Shown: positions 50,461 to 61,500 of the stretch, piece after piece
Layout of the letters: the number at the start of each line of letters is the position of its first letter
Numbering within the stretch: the stretch's first letter is position 1
Source of the DNA: Monodelphis domestica
Lineage: Eukaryota > Chordata > Mammalia > Didelphimorphia > Didelphidae
Length of the DNA: 64,000 nucleotides
Direction of reading: 5' to 3'
Assembly (NCBI RefSeq): GCF_027887165.1
Contig: NC_077230.1
Coordinates: 34,857,351-34,921,350 of the forward strand
Translations under genes and position numbers: made by a program
Notes under the pieces: model-generated
What the model was told of the DNA's origin: nothing
Seen by the model: the letters and a program-made list of their open reading frames with translations, nothing else
The model's database searches: none

Positions 50461-51004
50461 TATGCTATAGCACCCTTGAGCTATTTAGCTTTAGAATCTT
50501 TTTGTTTTTTAATTCTTACTATAAGCTTTTAATAGACACAAGGATCATTTGTTTTAGTTCTGTTTTTAGACCTGTGGCCTGAAGGAGCCATGTGCACTAG
50601 GAAAGAAAATAGGAAAAGTTACTTGGTTTAGAGGATCATATGTATCATCTAAGTTTCCCTAGTGCATATGGAAATATAAATGATCCAAGATAATTTCTTG
50701 GGATCTGAGAATGTCCATGAGAATAATAATCCACAGGAAGATCTCCATTGACTGCTGCTGCTGAAAGTAAGGACAAACTTGAGAACCCAATGACAGTTTT
50801 ATTCTAAAGGCTAAAGCCAGAGATAGGGACTTGTGTATTTCTAAAGGGACCGACTTCTGTAGGCATGATGGGGCCTAGGAAGAAGAATCAAATTTCAGTT
50901 CAACAGGACTAAAACAATAGGAGATTCATGAATGCCTGATTCCCTTTTGTATGTGAATAAATTCTGTCACAAAGGTAAGTTTAATAAGAAGTTAAGGTGG
51001 CAGC

Positions 51005-51006
<2 letters not shown>

Positions 51007-51043
<37 letters not shown>
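51007..51043. repeat. (TG)n microsatellite
   Basis: Nearly uninterrupted GT run of about 36 bases. Confidence 0.95.
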
Positions 51044-51046
<3 letters not shown>

Positions 51047-51324
51047 GAATCATTTTCAATTGCAAACAATATTTAATACTAAATCTAGGAGGAGATAGGA
51101 AATCTTTACAGACTACTGTGTAGAAAGACAGACATAAGGTGACATAGTTATACCTTTCTTTGAAAGCTCAATGCTGGAAGCACTGGATTAGGGAAGGATA
51201 TGGCAGATTTTGCAGCAAAAATGCAGGCTTCAGGGGAGAAAGACCTGCTAAGAAGTTTTGTGTGACAGAAGGGCAGGCCATGTTAGAGAGAAATGTTGGA
51301 AACGTCTCCACAGATAAGCTTTGG

Positions 51325-51755
51325 CAACTGGCTGGATGGAGGAGGAATGATGGACTGAGCCTGTGAAGAAGACAATAGTTGGTGAGGCAGGGTGATGAAA
51401 TAGTGAGAGAGAGAAGAGGAAGAGGGGAGATTTTCTGATTAGAAAATAAGAATTTCAGCTTTGGAAATACTGAATATCAGATGTTTATAGAACAATGGTA
51501 TAATTTAGAGAGGCATTACCTACCAAAAATTCCAGACTGGGATCTGGAAAGCTTACCACAATCTCAACACCCAAAGATTAAAGCCCAAATATTTGGAGAA
51601 CCAAAAAAAAAAAAACAACCCACCCCAATATACTTCTTTTTCACTGTCCTCTGATCAGGACTGATCTTCCTTCACCACTCTGCCTACTGCTGCTGTCATA
51701 GAGCTAGAGAAAACATGCTTTTTGATGTCAGCAATAATTCACATTAGCTGTTGGG
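51325..51755 (+). repeat. Diverged second copy of 50025-50455
   Basis: Shares GGCAACTG, then CACTCTGCCTACTGCTGCTG against AACTCTGCCCACTTCTGCTC, and AGAAAACATGCTTTTTGATG against AGAAAACCGTGCTTTAGGAC, in the same order and spacing. Confidence 0.55.
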
Positions 51756-51924
51756 AGTGGAGCTATGTGGAAACGTGAGAGTGGTTTGGGTCCCTGAGTT
51801 GATTACATTAAAAAATTCCTTTAAAAAATCTTTTTCTCAACACTTTTCACATTTACATGAAAGGTTTTTATTCTTTTTAATTTTACATAGTTACAAGAGC
51901 CTTAGTTTAAAAGCCCTGGTTCAC

Positions 51925-52130
51925 TTAAAAAATAAAACAAACAAAAAACCCTTGCCTTCTCACTTAGAATCAATGCTGTGTATAGTTTCCACAGCAGTAG
52001 AGTGGTAAGGGCTAGTCAATGGGGTTTAATCTTCTTGCCCAGGGTCACCAAGCTAGGAAGTGTCTGCGGCCATATTTGAACCCAGGACTTGGCTCTCAAT
52101 TCACCGAGTCACCCAACTGCCTCCAAAGTG
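51925..52130 (-). mobile_element. Marsupial SINE
   Basis: In reverse: head at about 52125 (GGCAGTTGGGTGACTCGGTG on the minus strand), CTGGGTTCAAATATGG, tail with an A-run (T-run complement) at about 51925. Confidence 0.85.
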
Positions 52131-52844
52131 GTTCATTCTTGAAAGAAAATTGAAAAAAGTTACTTTTCTTTTGATGAGTTACATGAATGATTCCAGTCAT
52201 CCAAGTATCCCTGAAACTCATAAATTCTTTTAGATGGTTTCTGAGGAACTGAAGCTAACATGAGAAAAATGTTCCCTAGAAACTTACCCAGTCACCTGTG
52301 GGGAAACAATAACAGCAGATTCTAAAGAATGCCAGAAAAAGGAGTCCATGAATTTGTAAGAACACATATTTCTATATATATGATATGTCTGAGGAAGCAG
52401 AGACAGTTCTGTACTTGCTACCTCTGGGCTAAGCCATATTATCCTCCTTGAGGGCTGGTTGTTTCTCTCAAGCTCGGTGCCCACCATAAATACTTGTTGG
52501 CTAACTGGATTGATAAATGGAATTGTTTACACACTCGTTGCTAGGGGAGCTTGTTTTGAAACTTAGGAAGTAAAATTATGTAAGTCTCAAGAAAGAGAAA
52601 GAAATCTAAATATTAAATGTATAAAGGTGGTAAAATGGAAAGATTATAGGCCTAAGCTGAGGTATCTGTTAACTTTTACTGCTGCTTTTTGACTGCTGGC
52701 TGACCATTCTGAGTTTCAAGGCAACTGAAGAGTTGATTCAAAAGAAATGACTGGTGGTTCCCTTAAGAGGGCCAAACACTCAACAGCCAATAAGAGATCA
52801 TAGAACATAGAACAACTGTCAGGTTACCAAGGTATCAGGAGGAT

Positions 52845-52852
52845 TATAAATA
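52845..52852 (+). promoter_or_regulatory. Candidate TATA box (TATAAATA)
   Basis: Lies in a local GC-richer setting (GGAGGAT before, AAGGGAGGAGACTGGGGAGG after), about 2.65 kb upstream of copy 2 exon 1. It could serve copy 2 through a non-coding first exon or belong to an unrecognised repeat. Only the motif supports it. Confidence 0.2.
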
Positions 52853-53369
52853 AAGGGAGGAGACTGGGGAGGTCATTCCTGCAAAGGAAACCAAGGAGGT
52901 AGGATGTGTTAAGGGTTGGAAGGGTGGCAGTTTGATAAATTGTGGAATTATTTGTTTTAGAGTAGTTGCTGGGTATTTCTTTTTGTTGTGGAATGGTTTG
53001 ATATGGAATTGGTGATTTTTGATGTATACATTTTTAAAAAATATTGATAAACAGAATTCTAAAGGGGACCTCAGAGATTTTGTCCATTTTCAAAGGAATT
53101 TAAGAATATTGAGGAATCTATAAATATTATAAAATACTATAGCAGGTTCCAGGGGGAAAATATATCCTAACCAATATCTTCTAACGTGTTTTCTTTTTTC
53201 TTTTAATTATTTTTCTTTTTAACTTTTAAACATCATTTCAAGTTTTCTGTTTCATATGATTTTCACAATTTTGGTCAGTCCTCTAGTGAACAAATCTAAG
53301 AATATTGGGGAAAGAAGGAGTGGGATAAATGGAGGAAATTCTTCTTTATATAAATATTTAGACACATAA

Positions 53370-55045
53370 ACCAATCTATCTATCTATCTATATCTATATC
53401 TATATATATATATATGTACTACATTTAAATAAATATATATAAGTCTGAATATAAATAGTATATACAATTAAAGTGAATTATTAATTAATGATCATCAATT
53501 AGTAGTTGTCACTAATTAATTGATTAATTATTGATCAACAATTGGTAATTATCCTTAATTAATAATTGGTTAAAATCAATTATTTATTATAAATCACTAA
53601 ATAAGTGAATTATTTTATTTTTATTTATATATGTTTAATATATTTATTTATTTTAATACATTTTATTTTTATTTATTTATATACATATATTTTATTTATT
53701 AAATTTTTAATTTTTAATTTAATTTAATTATTTATGAATTCATTTAATTTAATTTTTAAAATTAATTGAAATTAATTAAATTATTAAAATATTAAAATAC
53801 TACTTAATATTAATTATTAATTAGTGACAACCACCAATTAATGATCATTAATTAATCGATTATTAACTAATGACAATTACTAATTGATGATCATTAATTA
53901 ATAATTGATAATAATTATTATTTTAACCACCATTAATTAATATTAGACAATTATTGATTAATCAGGATTGATTAATAATTAATCTTAATCAATTAGTAAT
54001 TAATGAACATTAATGGATCTATTCCTGGTCATTGATTAATAATTAAATTAAGTGATTTTTAATGGATTATCATTAATTAATAATTGATAATGGTTATTAT
54101 TTATAATAATTATTAAGTAATATTAGGTTATTTTTATTAATGATAATTGATATTAATTATTTTATACTCATTATTATTAATAACATCAAACAATTATTGA
54201 TTTATTTGGTGAACAAATATTAACCAATTATTATGTGATAATGATTAATAATTACTATTAACAGATTATTGATAATCATCAATTAATCTTTAATAAATAA
54301 TTGTTTAATATTAATTAATAACGATGGTTAAATAATAATTAATAATGATCATCAATTAATAATTGTCACTAATAAATTGATTAATTAATGATCATCAAAT
54401 GGTAATTATCCTTAATTAATAATTGATTAATATTAATTATTGATTATTGATTATTTAATTTTTGTAGTTTAGTGTTTATTTAATTAATTAATTTATTTTA
54501 AAAAAATTTATTTTTATATATGTATACATAAATATATTTTCTTTACTAAATTTTTTATTTTTAAATTTAAATTTATTTATTTATAAATTTATTTAATGTA
54601 ACTTTTAAATCAATTTATATAAATTATTTATTAAATTATTAAAATATTAAAGTATTAATCATTAAATATTGATTGATATTAATTATTAATTAGTGACCAT
54701 CACTTTAATCTTTAGTATTAATTATTAATTAACTGGTTATTAAGTAATGATAATTAATCAATAATTTCTTTATAATAATTAATGATGATAAGTAATCAAT
54801 ATCAATCATTAATTAATATTGTGAATTAATAGTCAATTAATACCAATTATTAATGATGATTAATTAGTATTTGATTATATAATAATTAAATTATTATAAT
54901 ACAGTATGTTATATTGTATAAGTATACGTATAACATAATTATTTTTTATAAATTCTGATTAATTGAAAATAATAATTAATTAATGATCATTAATAATTTA
55001 ATTCATTAACTAATATTAATATTTAATTAATGTTAAAGGATTGTT
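53370..55045. repeat. 1.7 kb AT-only quasi-repeat tract
   Basis: It starts with TATC/TA repeats (53370-53417) and then consists of degenerate TTAATTAAT, AATTGAT, TGATCATTAATTAAT and ATTATTTATT units with very few G or C. No fixed period is kept throughout, but blocks such as AATGATCATTAATTAATAAT recur (about 53835, 53890, 54970). It abuts the start of the duplicated block at about 55060. Confidence 0.92.
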
Positions 55046-55499
55046 TTAAATATAAAGAATATAAAGAAAAGAATGTTAGTCAATGTGCCTTGTACCACTT
55101 ACCATAAACATTACTTAGGCTATAGCAAAATTGTATATACCTTTAGAATTCCTCCCCTTCCATTAGGTATAATGCTGATTTTTCCCCCTCAAATTTAATG
55201 AATATATAGGAGTAAATTTGAAGATATGAGATACATTGTGTGAGGAAATATTATTCTTGTGTATATTGGGGTTGAACACTAAGATAAAAGGAATTTTTAA
55301 GGAGGATATCAATTAATGTCAAAAGACTGATCAAGAAAACTAATTTTTCTTAATAAAATTAATACACCACTGTAGTTTGAAATTATTTATATCTTGTTGA
55401 CCATGCACTTTAAATTTTTTTTTATTTTTTTCAAATAAAGATAGAAATTTTTCTTGTTCAAGAAGCTTGTTGATAGCTTTTAATCATCTCTGTGAAAAA

Positions 55500-55554
55500 A
55501 TGATGCAAAGAAGAGTCCAGAACCTCGATTTATTTTCTTGTCAAATAGACAAAG
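55500..55554 (+). CDS. Copy 2 exon 1
   Basis: ATGATG start and donor AAAG|GTAAGC as in copy 1. It encodes [18 protein letters not shown] plus one base. Upstream of the ATG the two copies differ by insertions and deletions, which supports translation starting here. Confidence 0.72.
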
Positions 55555-58500
55555 GTAAGCTTTAACTATAAAATTGCTTATTTCATACATGTATGCCATT
55601 CTTCATCAGTTTTATTTTAAGATTGTTTTTCATATCAATAAACATCAAATCTAGAGAATATTAAAAATATTAGGAATAACTCCCAAGTGAAGATTAAAGA
55701 GTGTATTTTTAACTGATAAATTTTTTGATATCATGACTTTTAAAATAGTGTCAAAAAGGTGAGTTATAGCAATAAGGCAAAAAATTTTAAGGAATAATCT
55801 GTAAAAGCATAGTAAGAATAAAATCGTTGCCTTTTATGGATAATATGATAGTTTATTTAGAATTCTATTCATCAATACAAAAGGTGGATGTAGGGAGGGC
55901 AGAACTAAGATGGTGGAGAAGCTACACAGACTCATCTCTCCTCTACGTACCAAATTAAAATAGGATAAAATGCCTAAAAAGAAATATTGGAGCACCATAA
56001 TCTACAGAAAAATGGAGTGAAATAATTTTTCTATTTAAAACTACTTAGAAAGCCATTAGAAAAGTTCTTTGATTGAAGAGGAGTGCAAAAACAACAGAAC
56101 GAGGCAGGTTCCGATAATTAAAGAGTCCTTGGACACTCCTGAATCATCAACAGGGGCTGCCAGAGCTCCCAGCCACAACCCTTTGCTGCCTTGACGGAGT
56201 GCCCATACACAGATCCAGGCAGCAGTTGTGGCAGACCTTATTGGGAGCACTTAGCACATCCCAATTCTTGCAACCTCAGAGGACAAGAGGACCCTGGTCA
56301 CAGTTACCAGATGGAAAAGAATTCACATGGTTACTCATTGACCTGACCACAGGCCAGGAGAGTATTAAACACACTTGTCATTACATTATACAATGTTGAA
56401 AGAATTAAAAAAAAATTGGTCACTAAGAACTCTCAATGAAGCTGCACAAAGAACCTGAATCTTGGAACATACTTCTTTCTACATAGTTACAGAAAATGAG
56501 CAAACAACAATAACAAAAAACCCTCAACCATAGAAAGAAATTTTGTTGCCCGGGAAGACTTAAAATCAGAAGAAAATAGTGCTGCATCCAAAGCTTAGAA
56601 GGAAGAAAAGATATTAGCTATTTCACAACTCAAAATAGTCTACAAAGCAGAAATTGTCTAAATTATTTAGTGTAGTTTAAGAAACATGTCTCTGACACTT
56701 GCTAGTTGTGAAATGCTGGACAAGTCACTTAATCCTGTTTGCCCCAGTTTCCTCTTCTGTAATGAAGAGATAGCTGGAGAAGAAACTGGAACATTAGCTT
56801 CACGAGGAAAATTCCAAATCAAGTCATAAAGAGTCAGATACAACTGACTGACAAAAAAAGAAGGATCAATGGTCAATTAGAGGAACAGATTAGGTGTAGA
56901 AAATGCTGAATAAAAAAGGGCCTTGTAAAATGTACCTTTGATAAACTCAAAGTCCTTAGACTGTGCTAGAATTAGGAATTATTTTTTAAAACTGCTGGGA
57001 AAATTGGAAATGCTTTGAGACGACTTTTTATATAAGTTGTCTTTTATGGTGAATATGTGAACCCACAAATGATCCATAAATAAACTTTGGGGTTCTGTGA
57101 TCTTGGAAGAGAGAAAAAAATGCATGTTTTTTTCAATAACATTTCATTCAAATTTAACAAATTCCAATAACAATTTTTATAATACACTTTGATATCTGGT
57201 ATGGTTAGATCATCTTCCATCATATTATTTTTCACTATTTCCATTGATAATCTTGACCTTGTTTAGTGAAAAATAATATGATGGAAGATGATCTAACCAT
57301 ACCAGATATCAAAGTGTATTATTATAAAGTACTTATCTTCAAACTAATCTATTATTGATGAAGAAAGAGTAGTGAATCCATGGAATAGAGTAGGTACACA
57401 CAATATGCACAGTAGAAATGACTTTAGTAATGTTGTGTTTCTTACATGCAAAAATCCATATTTTAGGGTCAAGAACTCACTGGGTCAAAAACTGCTGGGA
57501 AAACCAGAAAGCATTTTGCTAGAAACTAGATGTAGACCAATGCCGCACATCATGTATCAAGATAAGGTCAAAGTGGCATTTGATTTATGCATTCAGGATA
57601 ATGCCAAATTTAAATTAGGGGGAAAAGAATTATCAAATAAAGGACAGAGAACATGATAGGAGGTGCAATGGATCATATTCATTACCTTTAAAAGTTTTCC
57701 ACACAAAACCAGAGAGAAAGAAGAAAAATGGGAAAAAATTTAAAGATCTGATTAAGGCCTCATTTCTCAAAGATATAGAGCACTGGATCAACTTTATAAA
57801 GAATACAGGTTGTTCCCCAATTCATAGATCCTAAAATTATATGAATAATCAGTTTTCAGATGAAGAAATAAAAACTGTCTCTAGCCACATAAAAAAGCAC
57901 TAAATCACTATGAAGAATACAAATTTAAACAACTCTTACTTACCTTTTCATGCCTATCAAATTTTCTTAACGAGACAGGAAAGGAAAATGAAAAATGTTG
58001 GAGGTGATGGGGGAATATTTGAGACACTCATGTACAGATCGTGGAATTGTGAACTGATTCATCTATTCTAGAGAACAATGTGGACATATGCTCAAAGAGC
58101 TATGCAATTGTGCATATTCTTTGACTTGGCAATATCACGACTAAGACAGTATCCCAAAGAGATTATAAATTTTTAAAAAATGAAAAGAAAATGTCCCTAT
58201 ATGTACAAAATAATTCATGGCAGTTCTTTTTCGTGTTGAAGAACTTAAAATTTCAGGGATAACATTCAATTGTGAAATGGCTGAAAATTTTGTGGTATAT
58301 GATTGTAATAATATTATTGTGACATGAAATGATGATTAAGATGCTTTCAAAAAACCTGGAAGACTTATATGAACTGATGCATAATGAAGGGAGCAGAAGC
58401 AGAACACTGGGTGCATGAACAGCAATGCTATGCAATGATCAATTGTAAATGACTTTGCTATGCCCAGAAATACAAAGATTGAAAGACAGTTCTGAAGAAC

Positions 58501-61500
58501 AGAAAAATGTTATCCACTTACAGTGGAAAAGGTGATGGAATCTAAATGCAGAGCAAAACATATTTATTTTACTTTATTTTCCTTTTTACCTGGTATGTTT
58601 TATTTCTCAACATGATGAATAAGGAAGGAAATATGTTTTACATGACTGCATATGTATAATCTTTATCAAATTGCTTACCTTTTTAATGAGGTTGGAGACC
58701 AGGGTGAGTAGGAAAGAATTTGGAAGTTAAAATAGATTTTATATGTCCTTAGAAAAAAATTTAATTATTAAAAATGTCTTAATGTGCTTATATGCTGAAA
58801 GGTAGAAAGTTCAGCAAAATCATTGGTCTAGGGGAGACTGTAACAGAGTCAGATATATATTGCTAATTATTAAGGAAAAGATACCGGTAAAGTATAGGTG
58901 GATGGCTTATAATTCCAGTGCAAAGCTAGACTGACCAGGCCAACTGTACTGGGAGGAAATTTTATTCTTACTGTTGCTTCAGATGTTTTAGGCTTTCATT
59001 ATTATTACTATTATTATTTTTGTATTTATAGGGGACAACGAACTGGGGCTTTGTACTTGTATCTTCTTTGATCCAGCAGATGAGGATGGAAAGGAACCAG
59101 GGGTTTTTATAACTGAAATTATTGAAGGAGGTGCAGTTCACAAACTTGGATGGTGAGTTTGGTTTTGTAATTTTATAAGAATTGACTTTGTAGGGAGGAT
59201 TTAACTTCATTCTAAAAAGGGTTAATATTGTAAACATGGAAAGTGACTACACAAATAAAATCTCTGAAAAAATACAGAAATATCAACTTTAAAAATATTG
59301 TCATGACCAAGCTAGTAAGGAAATGGAATTGGCTTGGAAACAAAGATTCTATAATTCCACTCCAACTTGGTCTGTAAACCGTGACTTTATTCTTGATCAT
59401 TGAGAAGGTCTTTAATAATTGCCATAATGAGCCCATTGTAAACATGTGCCCAGCTATTTCCAAATCAGGTCAAATTAACAAGTATTTATAAATCTATACC
59501 ATTCCAGAACCTGTGCTCTCCATGAAGGGATATAAAAAAGTGGGAAAATAGTTCTTGATTTGGAGAAATGAAAAATTGAATTGACTAGGCAACAAACAAG
59601 TTACTATTGTGTGCAGAAAAGATCTATGCTAAATAAATGTGAGAAAATCTGGGTGTGGGGGATACTTTGGTTGTATTAGAAAAAATGGTATCCATGAGAC
59701 ACTGGCAACTATCTTCAGAGATTATTGAAATTTGACTATACAATAAAATAATTCCTGAATTGAGAGAGGGCTTCCTAGATATAGGAATGTAGGAATATAC
59801 ATTTAAAATATTTCTATAAACTGCCCAAAGTTAATCCTTGAGAAAGGAAAAAAATAAATGCTAATAGGTTGCCAAATCATAAATTTAACCTTGTAAGAAA
59901 TTACTATGTAACTGAGGTCAAATGGTACCCTCTATGTCCTTGCTCATGATGTAATTTTGGACTTTAAAATGGAATTCTTCCTGAGATGACACTCTGTTAC
60001 ATAGAACTGAAAGCAAAAAAACGCCATCAGGCATTCTGTTTCTAAGCGTGAGGCTCATTACTTCTTCATCCCCAACTCACTTAGCCCAGATGGTTTTAGA
60101 ATTTTTTCTTGCTTCCTAGATTGTAACAGAATTGATTTCATTAGCTGCCCATCCTGAATATCCCAGATAAATGGTGGAAATTTTCTCCTCTTAACCTCCC
60201 AAAGTTGTTTTCTTTTCCTAAGTTTCAATGATGGCATGTATCTGTTTATTATCACCCAAGGTCTCTACAATAAAAATATCAACTAGAAGTTTCCTTCTGA
60301 ATTATCGTCTCCTTACTCAGTCTTCAGTCAGTGGGGCATTGTCTGATACCTCAGAAGAATCATTTGTTTTAGTTTCTGCAGATCCTATTGACTTTCTGAA
60401 GAATATTAAAATTGAAACAATACTCTGATAATTGTTTGGAGGAGGGCATCTGTGTTTGTGGATGATTTCTCTTGGATCCTCCTCACTGTGTTTTCCAAGA
60501 TCTGCCAAAGTCCCTTCCTTTTTCAATCTCATTTCATTATTGAGACTTAGCCAGCTGGAAAGGCTTGGAGTACAGACCCAGTTATGAACACTAATCATCT
60601 TTGAAGCCCACTTAAAAAAAATCCAGGGAAGAATCCCCAGACAGGCTGCAGGGTAATGAAATTATTGAGACACACCAGCCCTCTAAGTCTTCTGATTAAT
60701 TTGTAGAGAAGTGGTGACTGAAAAATTTGTAAGTGGCAACCATTATAGTAATGGTATGATGAGTCATTGAAGTCTATCTCTTAAATTAGTACCACATCTT
60801 CTAATCATACACATGCATTGGGCTTTTAGGTCATAAATATCTTCAATGTAATTTTAATTACTATGCAATTCTATTTTTCAGTATCCGTGTATTTGACCAG
60901 ATTATTAAAATAGGTGACATCAATCTAATTGGATTGGATGAAGCAGAAATCGTCTCTACTTTTAAAAAAATGGACGATTCTCCTTTCCAGTAAGTAAATT
61001 TTCCCATATTTCTTTTAAGATGCAGAGATGGCTAGATCATTGTTTTTGATTTGGAAATTTCTTTAGCAATGTGTTCAAACAGAAAAATTGGGGAGAAAGA
61101 AAGCCTAATTAACATGTTTAAATAATTTCTCTTTTTGTCTTCTTTTGCTAGGAAATGACCCTCTTTTTTTCTGTTCAGCAGTTCACAAGATATTTTAGGA
61201 CCCATTTGCACCTTCCTTTCTGAATACTCTATCACATCTCAAGCAAACCCTTGATTTTCATTTGCATTTATTTTTAGTTAATGAATTTTTATTTTCTTGG
61301 CAAATAATGCTCCTTGAACCTGAGGAGGTTGTTTTGTTTTGTTTTGTTTTGTTTTTGTAAGAATGAAAGCTTAGCTGAATTTCCCCATTCTGTTTTTTGC
61401 ATGGCTATGTCTTTATCCAAAGTACATAAATTAAATGTGGATATTTTGTACCTAGGATTGAAATTGGCCGCGAACCACCTGAAGTCAAGTCAGAACTTAT

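Noticed and set aside
53370-55045. Possible satellite or replication origin
   Set aside because: No constant repeat period could be seen, and AT content alone does not show an origin. It is kept only as an AT-rich quasi-repeat.
57372-57656. 94-codon plus-strand frame in copy 2 intron 1
   Set aside because: It is decayed L1 ORF2 C-terminal sequence (counterpart at about 13020-13260 in copy 1) and not a gene.
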